This document shows positions 54,637 through 63,492 of a stretch of DNA of 64,000 nt, one piece after another; the first letter of the stretch is position 1, and every line of letters begins with the position of its first letter. A program made the translations under genes and the position numbers. Source of the stretch: UBA2365 sp964594045 (GTDB lineage: Bacteria > Bacteroidota > Bacteroidia > Chitinophagales > Saprospiraceae); assembly GCA_964594045.1 (NCBI GenBank), contig CAZQKR010000015.1:1-64000 (forward strand), in the 5' to 3' direction. A model generated the notes under the pieces. The model was not told where the DNA came from, did no database searches, and saw nothing but the letters and a program-made list of their open reading frames with translations.

Positions 54637-55644
54637 ATGATTGATTTCAGAAGTGATACCGTGACCATACCAACACCCGGGATGCTGGATTTCATGATGC
54701 AGGCCAAAGTTGGGGATGATGTCTTCCGCGATGATCCGGCAACGCTTGAGCTGGAAGCGCTCGGCGCCTCCTTATTCGGCAAGGAAGCCGCATTGTTTTG
54801 TGCATCCGGCACCATGAGCAACCAGATCGCGATCAAGGTGCATACCAGGCCCGGAGAAGAGCTCATCTGTCATGAAAATGCACACGTATACCGTTATGAA
54901 GGCGGCGGAATGGCCTTTAATTCAGGCGTTTCACCCAAACTTATTACCCGTCCGACCGGTTTGATCGAAGCGATGGACATTCCCGATCTCATCAATCCGG
55001 ATGACCCGCACTATCCTAAAACAGTCCTGGTCAGCATCGAAGATACTGCAAACCGCGCAGGAGGGATCTGCTATGATATCAAAGAAGTGGAAAAGATCTC
55101 CCAAGTTTGCAGGGAAAAAGGACTGACACTCCATGTTGACGGCGCAAGGATCTTCAATGCACTGACAGAGACCGGCATCTCACCACAGGAATATGGTCAA
55201 TACACAGACACCATTTCGGTATGCCTGTCCAAAGGTTTGGGTGCTCCGGCCGGCACATTGCTGATAGGCAACAACGAATTCATCAGTCAGGCGATCAGGG
55301 TGAGAAAAGTTTTCGGCGGCGGAATGAGGCAAACCGGATACTATGCTGCAGCAGGGATCTATGCCCTCAAAAATAATGTTATAAGGCTGGCAGAAGACCA
55401 TCGCAGAGCCGGGATCATCGGCAAAGCGCTGGAAAAAATACCCTGGGTCAGCCGTGTTTTTCCGGTACAGACCAATATTATCCTGGCAGAAATTGAGGAA
55501 AACTATTCAGTTCAAAAGGCCATTGCCACATTGAACGACAATGGCATTGCCTGCCTGGCCTTCGGTAAAACGCGGATCAGACTCGTGACCCACCTGGGTA
55601 TCACGGATGCAGATGTGGAATATGTGGAGAATTTGAAAATTTGA
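54637..55644 (+). CDS. ltaE: Threonine aldolase, low-specificity type
   Basis: PLP enzyme cleaving threonine or allo-threonine to glycine and acetaldehyde. The 335 residues begin IDFRSDTVTIPTPGM, carry LHVDGARIFNA and the PLP lysine in SVCLSKGLGAPAGTLL, then RVRKVFGGGMRQ. The last codons (ENLKI and the stop) are made from the first octamers of the repeat array that follows, so the C terminus has been shaped by the repeat. Confidence 0.93.
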   Translation: MIDFRSDTVTIPTPGMLDFMMQAKVGDDVFRDDPATLELEALGASLFGKEAALFCASGTMSNQIAIKVHTRPGEELICHENAHVYRYEGGGMAFNSGVSPKLITRPTGLIEAMDIPDLINPDDPHYPKTVLVSIEDTANRAGGICYDIKEVEKISQVCREKGLTLHVDGARIFNALTETGISPQEYGQYTDTISVCLSKGLGAPAGTLLIGNNEFISQAIRVRKVFGGGMRQTGYYAAAGIYALKNNVIRLAEDHRRAGIIGKALEKIPWVSRVFPVQTNIILAEIEENYSVQKAIATLNDNGIACLAFGKTRIRLVTHLGITDADVEYVENLKI

Positions 55645-56070
55645 AAATTTGAAAATTCGAAGATTCGAAGATTCGAAGATTTGAACATCAGATTCCTGAC
55701 GATGAATGTCAGGATTTTCAACATCTGAACATCTGAACATCTGAACATCTGAACATTTAAACATCAGATTCCTGACGATGAATGTCAGGATTTTCAACAT
55801 CTGAACATCTGAACATCTGAACATTTAAACATTTGAACATCAGATTCCTGACGATGAATGTCAGGATTTTCAACATTTGAACATTTGAACATTTGAACAT
55901 CAGATCATTTGAACATCAGATTCCTGACGATGAATGTCAGGATTTTCAACATTTGAACATTTAAACATCTGAACATCTGAACATTTAAACATCAGATTCC
56001 TGACGATGAATGTCAGGATTTTCAACATTTGAACATTTGAACATTTGAACATCAGATCATTTGAACATTT
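55631..56070. repeat. Hierarchical octamer and hairpin array, 76-bp period
   Basis: A leader of seven octamers (ATTTGAAA x3, ATTCGAAG x3, ATTTGAAC) is followed by five units. Each has a 34-nt constant part containing a hairpin (arms TCCTGAC/GTCAGGA, 7-nt loop) followed by TTTTCAAC, then exactly five octamers, then AT. Constant parts begin at 55689, 55765, 55841, 55917 and 55993, always 76 nt apart. The octamers are ATCTGAAC, ATTTGAAC, ATTTAAAC or ATCAGATC. The array runs from inside ltaE to the stop codon of the convergent protease gene. Confidence 0.95.
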
Positions 56071-57509
56071 TACGGCTTTTCCAGCTCATAAGGGTACATT
56101 TCGGGGTAACCTTTATAATAGCCTTCCAGTTTGATCTTTTTCTTGCTTTCCTTTACACCACGAAGGAAATCATCCACTGATCGGATCTCCTTACCATTGA
56201 CTTTCGTGACGATATAGCCCGGTTCAATATTGGCTTTGCTTGCAGAAGAGCCTTTTCTGACGCTCAGGATGAAAGCACCGGTTTTTCTCGTCTCAATGCG
56301 TTCAGCATCATTCAGTTCCCTCATTTCAATACCCAGATCTGTGATCAACTTATCTTTTCTGATGGTGACCATATCAAAGGTATTCATGCTGTTTTTGAGT
56401 ATGGCTGTGGTATTGGCCACCTTACCATTTCTCGCATAGGTCAATTCAACTTTATCTCCGGGCCTGTTGCGGGCGATCAGCTCAATGAAATCGGCGTTTG
56501 CATTGATGTCTGTCCCGTTGACTGCCAGGATCACATCTCCGGATTTAATGCCGGCGTCTTTGGCAGCGCTTTTTTCATTTACGCCCTGAACCAGGACTCC
56601 GGCAACCTTTTCCAGTTCATATTCCTTTGCGATCTGATTATCGACCGGTATAATGGAAATTCCGAGCCAGCCTCTTTGCACGCTTCCATACTCCTTGATG
56701 TCATAGATCACTTTCTGGGCGAGATTGGAGGGAATGGCAAAGGAAAAACCTTCGTACTTTCCGCTTTCGGACATAATTGCCCCGATAATGCCCACGAGCA
56801 ATCCACGTGTATTGACCAGCGCTCCGCCACTGTTGCCCGGATTGACCGCAGCGTCAGTCTGGATATATGCTTCAACACCCTGAGCCTGGAGCAAATTGAT
56901 GTTCCGGGCTTTTGCGCTTACGATCCCGGCCGTTACTGTATTTTGCAAACGGTAAGGGTTCCCGATAGCCAAAACCCACTCTCCTACCTGCAAAGAATCT
57001 GAATTGCCAAAAAACAGGAATGGCAGATTGCCGGCTTCAATTTTGAGCAAAGCAAGATCGGTGGAAATATCCGTTCCCAGGAGTTTTGCCGTAAATTCTC
57101 TGTTATCATTTAGAATAACCTCAATTTTATCTGCCCCGTCAATGACGTGGTTGTTGGTTACGATCAGTCCATCTGAAGAAACGATCACCCCGGAACCTGA
57201 AGCGGTGGCTATTTCAGGATGCATGGGCACACCTTTGATGTCCATCCTTGAGCTGGTACGGATAAAAACAACCGATTCAACAGATTTGCCAGCCGTTCCG
57301 ATAAAATCATCCGGAGCTGCTGATCTGAACAGATGGTTCATCTTACCGTTCAGTAAAACTTCATTTTCCCTGACAAACCTGGCCTTTTCCATTTCCCGGA
57401 TGGCAAGTCTTTGCGGACTGATCAAAAAATGGTAGGTCAGGATGCTGATCAGGGCAACTACCAGGCTCACCGCACCTGTTACCAATATCTGTTTAATCCA
57501 ATGATTCAT
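56070..57509 (-). CDS. HtrA/DegP-like serine protease with two PDZ domains
   Basis: Envelope quality-control protease. The 479 residues begin with a membrane anchor (about 8-30), then a trypsin-like domain with the triad His121 (TNNHVIDG), Asp151 (DISTDLALLKI) and Ser227 (NPGNSGGAL). Two PDZ domains follow at about 275-370 and 385-470 (GDVILAVNGTDIN; PGYIVTKVNGKEI). It probably acts in the periplasm as an oligomer. Its stop codon touches the octamer array. Confidence 0.92.
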   Translation of the reverse strand: MNHWIKQILVTGAVSLVVALISILTYHFLISPQRLAIREMEKARFVRENEVLLNGKMNHLFRSAAPDDFIGTAGKSVESVVFIRTSSRMDIKGVPMHPEIATASGSGVIVSSDGLIVTNNHVIDGADKIEVILNDNREFTAKLLGTDISTDLALLKIEAGNLPFLFFGNSDSLQVGEWVLAIGNPYRLQNTVTAGIVSAKARNINLLQAQGVEAYIQTDAAVNPGNSGGALVNTRGLLVGIIGAIMSESGKYEGFSFAIPSNLAQKVIYDIKEYGSVQRGWLGISIIPVDNQIAKEYELEKVAGVLVQGVNEKSAAKDAGIKSGDVILAVNGTDINANADFIELIARNRPGDKVELTYARNGKVANTTAILKNSMNTFDMVTIRKDKLITDLGIEMRELNDAERIETRKTGAFILSVRKGSSASKANIEPGYIVTKVNGKEIRSVDDFLRGVKESKKKIKLEGYYKGYPEMYPYELEKP

Positions 57510-57713
57510 ATTCGCTGATCTTTATAAGTTATCATACATGCAAAATCCAAAAATGACCTGAGATATTTACTCAATCTACTGATTAAACAATCAGCGGAAG
57601 TCCCTGAAACATATATTTATAAAACGGTCGTACGACAGAGCAATTATCATCCAATGGATCATTTTGACAAATAACAGCAAGAGAATCAAAACTGTTTTGC
57701 AAACAGGCAACTT

Positions 57714-58484
57714 TTACAAACCTTTGATAAGTCCCCTGGCGGAAGCTCCGATAAATGAACTGATCTCTCTCTTGTATGACGAATCAGGGATCTTCGCTTC
57801 CATTTCAGCCATCCCTTTACTTAAATTGGTATTTTTTACGAATATATACCTGTATATATCTGTGATCGCATCGATATCCTCCCTTGTAAATCCCTTCCTG
57901 CTCAGGCCAATCTTATTTACTCCGCCATAGGCAACAGGATTCCGGACTGCCTTGATATATGGCGGAACATCGCGTCTTACCATAATTCCTCCGGCAATCA
58001 TGGCATGGGAACCAATTTTGCAAAACTGGTGAACTGCAGACAGCCCGCCAAAATTGACAAAATCACCGACTTCGACATGACCTCCCAGGTTTACGCCATT
58101 GGCAAAAATACAATGGTGGCCAACAGTACAGTCATGAGCGACATGCGCATAAGCCATGAGATAGCAATGGTCACCCACAACTGTTTTTATTTTCGCTTTT
58201 GTGCCCCGGTGAATGGTGACAAACTCCCTGATCGTGACATGGTTGCCCACTTCGACCCATGTCTCCTCTCCGGCATAACTGAGATCCTGTCCTTCTCCTC
58301 CGATCACTGCTCCGGGAAAAATCCGGCAATATTGACCAATTTTACTGCCATCCAGGATGGTTACACCCGGATGAATGACCGTGTTGTCTCCGATCTCCAC
58401 GTTTTCAGCGATATAACAATAGGGACCGATCTGAACATTTGCTCCGATCTTTGCATTTGGGTGAACATGAGCAATTGTATTCAT
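57714..58484 (-). CDS. lpxA: UDP-N-acetylglucosamine O-acyltransferase LpxA
   Basis: First acyltransferase of lipid A synthesis. The 256 residues consist of hexapeptide repeats forming a left-handed beta helix, with the catalytic histidine region AYAHVAHDCTVG and GGLSAVHQFCKIG, and a helical C-terminal cap. It lies 77 nt after lpxC-fabZ in an operon with lpxD. Confidence 0.96.
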   Translation of the reverse strand: MNTIAHVHPNAKIGANVQIGPYCYIAENVEIGDNTVIHPGVTILDGSKIGQYCRIFPGAVIGGEGQDLSYAGEETWVEVGNHVTIREFVTIHRGTKAKIKTVVGDHCYLMAYAHVAHDCTVGHHCIFANGVNLGGHVEVGDFVNFGGLSAVHQFCKIGSHAMIAGGIMVRRDVPPYIKAVRNPVAYGGVNKIGLSRKGFTREDIDAITDIYRYIFVKNTNLSKGMAEMEAKIPDSSYKREISSFIGASARGLIKGL

Positions 58485-58561
58485 ATTAAGTTTAAAGTTT
58501 GCGTATTTATTCAGCTTGAACTGTGCAATTCCTTGAATTATTGTAGCCGGTCTTTATCCTT

Positions 58562-59953
58562 TCAAGTTCGATTTACGATCTGGGCCATCAATTCACCTTC
58601 AGAGACCAGGTTGTCACCCACATAAATGGTTCCCCACATGTGGACAATTCCCCTTCGGATGGGTTCCATCAATTCCATCTTGATCACCATACTGTCTCCA
58701 GGCATTACTTTATGTTTGAATTTCACCTTATCTATTTTGAGGAAATAGGTGTCCCATCCATGGGGATAGTCCTGCAGTTTAAGGGCCAGAATTCCGCCGG
58801 CCTGCGCCATGGCTTCAATCTGCAAAACACCCGGCATGACCGGATTATCCGGAAAGTGCCCGGTAAAGAAATTCTCATTGAAAGTGACATTTTTTACGCC
58901 CACAATGTAGGTTTCGGTCATTTCGATGATCTTGTCAACCAACAAAAACGGATACCTGTGCGGGAGCAATGCCGCGATATCATTAATATCGAATAGCGCT
59001 GGTTTGTTAAGGTCATATTTCGGCTTTCCTTTTAATTTTTTCTGGCGTCTGAACACATCGAGCAGCATTTTTGCCAACGCAAGGTTCGATTCGTGACCAG
59101 GTTTCTTCGCAATGATCTTTCCTTTGACCCTGATACCAAAAAGTCCAAGATCACCAATAATGTCGAGGATCTTGTGTCTGGCCAATTCGTTTTTGAAACG
59201 CAAAGAAGTATTGTTCAGCAATCCCTCTCCAGACACTTCAAGTTTGTCAACGCCCATCTTTTTGGCAAATGCATTCAGTTCTTCTTCGTCAATATTGCGG
59301 TCAGCGATCACCAGTGCATTGGTCAGGTCACCGCCTAATGCGAGACCTCTTTGCAATAAAGATTCTATCTCGCTGTAAAATCCAAAAGTCCTGGCCGGAG
59401 CGATTTCATTCACATAATCCTTCATGTTGCCTAGTTCTGCAAATTGTTGCTGAACACCAGGTTTATTGAAATCGATCAATGCCTGAACGGTAAAATCATC
59501 TGAAGGCATCAGTATGTATTCAGCACCGGTATCTTCATATTTGAACACAAATGTTTCCTCTATCTCCAACAACTCTTTTTCAGCTTCCCGGGTCACAATT
59601 CCGGCATCCAGTAAAGCCTGAACGATCTGGATCGAACTTCCATCCAGAATAGGCATTTCCGGGCCGTTCACCTGGATCAGAATATCGTCAATACCCAAGG
59701 CATATAAGGCTGACATGGTATGTTCAACAGTCCTGACGGAGGCCTCCTGGAAAGTGAGTGTGGTTCCCCGTTTCGTGGAAGTGACGTATTTCACATCAGC
59801 AGAAAATTCCGGGTGTCCTTCCAGATCTGTTCTCTGAAATCTGATCCCAAAATTGACTTCGGCCGGTTGGAAGGTAACCGTACTCTGCATACCGGTGTGC
59901 AAACCCTTTCCTGTCAATGAAACTGATCGTTCAATTGTTTTTCTGTTTTCCAT
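58562..59953 (-). CDS. lpxC-fabZ: Fused LpxC deacetylase / FabZ dehydratase
   Basis: Bifunctional enzyme typical of Bacteroidota. Residues about 1-300 are LpxC (UDP-3-O-acyl-GlcNAc deacetylase) with VEHTMSALYALGIDD and LARHKILDIIGDLGLFG (zinc ligands). Residues about 315-463 are FabZ (3-hydroxyacyl-ACP dehydratase) with LLPHRYPFLLVD and GHFPDNPVMPGVLQIEAMAQ. The fusion links lipid A to fatty acid supply. A TTG three codons upstream is possible, but the ATG at 59953 is preferred. It overlaps lpxD by 23 nt. Confidence 0.96.
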   Translation of the reverse strand: MENRKTIERSVSLTGKGLHTGMQSTVTFQPAEVNFGIRFQRTDLEGHPEFSADVKYVTSTKRGTTLTFQEASVRTVEHTMSALYALGIDDILIQVNGPEMPILDGSSIQIVQALLDAGIVTREAEKELLEIEETFVFKYEDTGAEYILMPSDDFTVQALIDFNKPGVQQQFAELGNMKDYVNEIAPARTFGFYSEIESLLQRGLALGGDLTNALVIADRNIDEEELNAFAKKMGVDKLEVSGEGLLNNTSLRFKNELARHKILDIIGDLGLFGIRVKGKIIAKKPGHESNLALAKMLLDVFRRQKKLKGKPKYDLNKPALFDINDIAALLPHRYPFLLVDKIIEMTETYIVGVKNVTFNENFFTGHFPDNPVMPGVLQIEAMAQAGGILALKLQDYPHGWDTYFLKIDKVKFKHKVMPGDSMVIKMELMEPIRRGIVHMWGTIYVGDNLVSEGELMAQIVNRT

Positions 59954-60989
59954 TTTGTTCAACTTTTAAGCTTTCCAATTCTTTTTCCAATGCATGGATC
60001 TTCTTTTCCAGTTCAGGTAAAATTTTGAAGACTGAATAAGATCTGATAAAATCCATGAAACCGATGGCGGGTGTTCCAAAATATTTTCCTCCGGGCTCTC
60101 TGATGGAAGCAGCAACTCCGCATTGGCCCTGGAACTGGCTGCCATCTGCAATTTCTATATGAGGAACGAAGGCAGCCTGCCCGCCAACCATACAATTCCT
60201 GCCTAGATTGACACTTCCGGATATCCCTGATTGGGCAGCGATGACTGTGTTGGCCCCGATGCGCACATTATGGCCTACCTGGATCAGATTGTCCAGTTTT
60301 ACCCCGTCTTCTATAATAGTTGCACCAAACGTTGCCCTGTCTACCACCGTATTGGCTCCAATCTCCACATGATCACCAATCCTGACAATACCGGCCTGAG
60401 GAATTTTCGCAAAACTGCCGTCATGCTGCCGGGCAAAGCCAAATCCATCACTTCCTATCACAGCATTGGCGTGAATAATGACATGATCACCTATCTCGCA
60501 TCCATGGTAGATCTTTACACCCGGATATATCTTTGTGTTTTGACCAATTTTTACATGCTCCCCGATGAATACCTGGCTGCCAACCATAGTGTGATCACCG
60601 ATCAGGACACCTCGGGCGATGTGAGAAAAGTGCCCGACAGCTACGTTCCGGCCAAGTGTTACCTCTGTGGCCAGATAAGCGTGAGGCGATATGCCTTTTT
60701 CAAAATCAGTCCCTGTATCAAAAAGGGTCAATATTGCAGAAACAGCCTCCTGAACATCTTCCACGCGGATCAGACAACAAGACTCCGGTGCTTCCAATGA
60801 AAATTTTTTACTGACTATGACTGCAGCAGCCCGTGTTTTGGGTACAAATTTTTCGTACTTTTCCTGCAACACAAAACACAAGTCACCTGAGTGCGCATCT
60901 TTGATATGGTTCACCCTGTATATGTCCACATCTTCATGACCGTGGAATTCCAGATTGAGGCAACGGAAAATATGACTGATCTTAAGCAT
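59931..60989 (-). CDS. lpxD: UDP-3-O-acylglucosamine N-acyltransferase LpxD
   Basis: Adds the second acyl chain in lipid A synthesis. The 352 residues have an N-terminal uridine-binding domain with DLCFVLQEKYEKFV, then hexapeptide repeats with IGSDGFGFARQ and the histidine-bearing NLIQVGHNVRIG. A helical C terminus follows. It is the first gene of lpxD-lpxC/fabZ-lpxA. Confidence 0.95.
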   Translation of the reverse strand: MLKISHIFRCLNLEFHGHEDVDIYRVNHIKDAHSGDLCFVLQEKYEKFVPKTRAAAVIVSKKFSLEAPESCCLIRVEDVQEAVSAILTLFDTGTDFEKGISPHAYLATEVTLGRNVAVGHFSHIARGVLIGDHTMVGSQVFIGEHVKIGQNTKIYPGVKIYHGCEIGDHVIIHANAVIGSDGFGFARQHDGSFAKIPQAGIVRIGDHVEIGANTVVDRATFGATIIEDGVKLDNLIQVGHNVRIGANTVIAAQSGISGSVNLGRNCMVGGQAAFVPHIEIADGSQFQGQCGVAASIREPGGKYFGTPAIGFMDFIRSYSVFKILPELEKKIHALEKELESLKVEQNGKQKNN

Positions 60990-60993
60990 CGGA

Positions 60994-61023
60994 CAAATTT
61001 ATAAAATAAAATTGCAGAGCAAA
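60994..61023 (-). promoter_or_regulatory. lpxD operon promoter, possibly leaderless
   Basis: TTTG (61020-61023) and TAAATTTG (60994-61001) are 18 nt apart, a very good Bacteroidota promoter. The -7 box ends only 4 nt before the lpxD ATG at 60989, so transcription would start at or within a few bases of the start codon. Confidence 0.7.
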
Positions 61024-61617
61024 ATGATTGACATGGATATTTAGAAGATCAGTTTTCAAAAAAAGTCTTTTTAAGATCCTACAGCCAAAATTGTAAATTG
61101 GACACCAAATATAAAGATCAACAGTATACGTCTGCAAAAGGCAATCGGGAACGTAGCATGCAAAATCCTTTTATGATCTTCCTGATAATGTAACATTCAT
61201 GTTAAAATGGAGCGATCAACAGGAATAAATTTTTAAACCTAAAGACAGCTCAGAATCTAAAAATTAGTAAAAATTAAAACATTATTGACTTTATGTCTCA
61301 AATGCCCAAAAACTGTGAAGCCAAATAATAGTAGTTATTTGTAATTTTTTAGCTCATTAGCCTTTTAGTCTTTAGTCTGATAGCAAATGATTTATAACAA
61401 GGGTTTAAACCTCTGATTCCAGCATAAATCAGTTGCCTTTTAGTCAATGTACTCGCTCAATCCCGGAAGACTAACAGGCTGACAGCCAAATTAGCTGACC
61501 ACCTGAATAACTACATTTATTTTTGAATAATCAAAAAAAGTTTTAATAAATAAACACCATTTTATATTTATTTTGTATCTTACACCATAATTAATATCAT
61601 CTTAAATCTGTAGAGCT
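61024..61617. other. Intergenic region between lpxD and the CBS gene
   Basis: No gene, RNA or clear repeat is seen. The DNA is AT-rich. The promoter of the CBS gene is presumably in the last 60 nt, where TTATTTTG is a weak -7 candidate. Confidence 0.4.
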
Positions 61618-62040
61618 ATGATGAATGAAAAAATTTCTACGATTATGACTACCGAGGTTATCACCGTTGGACCGGAAGATAATCTTGAGACTGCAAAACA
61701 ATTACTTATAGATGAAGAGGTCGAACATCTACCGGTTGTGGAGGACAAAAAACTGGTCGGAATTATTTCCTATTATGACCTGTGGGAATTGAACAAAGAA
61801 TTCAAGGACTATTCGAAGATCAAGGTGAAAGAGATCATGACCCGCAAAGTGGTCCATCTGGAACCAAGCGACAAAATTGGCACAGCCACCGAAGTACTTT
61901 TACACAATTTATTCCAGGCGATCCCGATCACTGACTCAGACAAAAACCTGGTAGGAATAGTGACCAACCTGGATATATTATGGTATGCTTATAAGAAAGA
62001 ATACCCGAAACACTATCAGAATTTCAAGTATTTCAAGTAA
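61618..62040 (+). CDS. CBS-domain pair protein
   Basis: The 140 residues form two CBS domains (about 8-62 and 72-128) with STIMTTEVITVGPEDNL and EIMTRKVVHLEPSDKI, and no other domain. Such stand-alone Bateman modules bind adenine nucleotides and act as energy sensors for partner proteins. The partner cannot be identified from the neighbours. Followed by a strong terminator, so it is transcribed alone. Confidence 0.88.
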   Translation: MMNEKISTIMTTEVITVGPEDNLETAKQLLIDEEVEHLPVVEDKKLVGIISYYDLWELNKEFKDYSKIKVKEIMTRKVVHLEPSDKIGTATEVLLHNLFQAIPITDSDKNLVGIVTNLDILWYAYKKEYPKHYQNFKYFK

Positions 62041-62066
62041 AATTGAAACTTGTTACCATATTTCTC

Positions 62067-62097
62067 AAAAAACATCTTCTCCTGAAGATGTTTTTTT
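62067..62097 (+). terminator. Rho-independent terminator after the CBS gene
   Basis: Arms ACATCTTC and GAAGATGT around a TCCT loop, flanked by an A run and followed by seven T, 27 nt beyond the stop codon. Confidence 0.9.
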
Positions 62098-62120
62098 AAT
62101 TTAGATTATCCGGTAAAATA

Positions 62121-63434
62121 TTGGCGCTTAACAGATATATTCCGGTCTTAACCGATGCAACTGCATACCAGGCTTTTCAGTTGATCAGGATAGCTACAGT
62201 CTTGCTCATTGGCATTATGCTGGTAAAAGCCGGCCTGAACAAAGAAGAAGTTTCGGGATTTGAACTCTTTGTTTTCTGGGGAAACCTGGTTTCATTTTTC
62301 TGGGTCATGGGTATCAAAAATGCGGTGATTTCATATTATCCTAAATTGGAACCTGCCGAAAAGGCAAGTTTTTTCTTCAATGTTTTTCTCCTTTTGCAAA
62401 TGATCGGTCTGGTCATCAGCATCGTGCTGCTGAATGTTTACTTTTTCCACGCCTTGCCCGATCATGAATTATCCGAACTTACAGTTCTTTTCCCTTTATA
62501 TGTACTCTTCTATGCGCCCACCGTGCTGATCGAAGTGATCTTCATCCTCAGGAAAAGGGCAAAAAGCATGCTGAAGTATGGAATTTATATCCATCTGCTC
62601 CAGTTTCTGGCCATTGGCACGGTGTTGATATTTTCACTTGATCTCCTTTATCTTTTTCTGGCACTGACCATCTGGATGCTGGTCAAATGGATATACACCA
62701 TCATCCTGGTCATAGTCAACAGCAAATGGCAGTTTTCAGGAATGATGATCAAAACATTCAGCCTGTTCAGCCTTCCATTGATCCTGCACATTTTGCTGGG
62801 CAACGGGATGGAATACATTAATGGTGTATTGGTCAGCCGGTTTTTCAATACGGACCAGTTCGCTGTTTTCAGGTTCGGTGCACGGGAATTACCGGTTTTT
62901 CTGGTCATGATCGGCGCGCTCAGCAGTGTCCTGATCCCGGTTGCTGTCAAAAACCTGCCTGAAGCCACAGAAAGGATCAGGAAAGAAAGCAACCGGCTGA
63001 TGCATTTATTTTTTCCGATGATCCTGATCCTTTTATTCATTTCACCTGCTCTGTACCAGTTTTTTTACAGTGGATCATACATAACTTCAGCCTTTATTTT
63101 CAACATTTACATGATGATCTTCGTCTCCAGGATCATTATGGTGGAGGTGGTTGTCTATGCAAAGCACCAAAATCATGTGCTGATGTGGGTTTCCGCAATG
63201 GAACTCCTGATCAATCTCTCCTTGTCTTTATGGTTACTGCAGTGGTATGGTCTTGCCGGAATAGCCTGGGCAACGGTGATCGCTTTTGCTGCAAGTAAAA
63301 CATTTTTTATCCTGTTTGTCCATAAAAAATTCAGGATCCCCATCACCGAATACCTTAATGTTAAAAACTACCTGATTTACACAGTTGCCCTGTTCATTGC
63401 TCACTTCGTTTCCTGGTATCTGTGGACAAAATAG
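62121..63434 (+). CDS. Polysaccharide flippase-like membrane protein (MOP superfamily)
   Basis: About 437 residues with roughly twelve hydrophobic segments and few charges inside them, organised like Wzx-type oligosaccharide flippases or exporters. No motif defines the substrate. The start is TTG at 62121; no ATG lies near it. The start lies only 24 nt after the terminator of the CBS gene, so its promoter must be within or before that element. Confidence 0.72.
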   Translation: MALNRYIPVLTDATAYQAFQLIRIATVLLIGIMLVKAGLNKEEVSGFELFVFWGNLVSFFWVMGIKNAVISYYPKLEPAEKASFFFNVFLLLQMIGLVISIVLLNVYFFHALPDHELSELTVLFPLYVLFYAPTVLIEVIFILRKRAKSMLKYGIYIHLLQFLAIGTVLIFSLDLLYLFLALTIWMLVKWIYTIILVIVNSKWQFSGMMIKTFSLFSLPLILHILLGNGMEYINGVLVSRFFNTDQFAVFRFGARELPVFLVMIGALSSVLIPVAVKNLPEATERIRKESNRLMHLFFPMILILLFISPALYQFFYSGSYITSAFIFNIYMMIFVSRIIMVEVVVYAKHQNHVLMWVSAMELLINLSLSLWLLQWYGLAGIAWATVIAFAASKTFFILFVHKKFRIPITEYLNVKNYLIYTVALFIAHFVSWYLWTK

Positions 63435-63492
63435 GAGTGATGCGAAATATGGAATCCTACCAAACGACTTCACTTTGACTCATTCATAATGA

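Noticed and set aside
55631..56070. CRISPR array
   Set aside because: The segments between the constant parts are built from the same few octamers, not unique spacers, and no cas gene is in the window.
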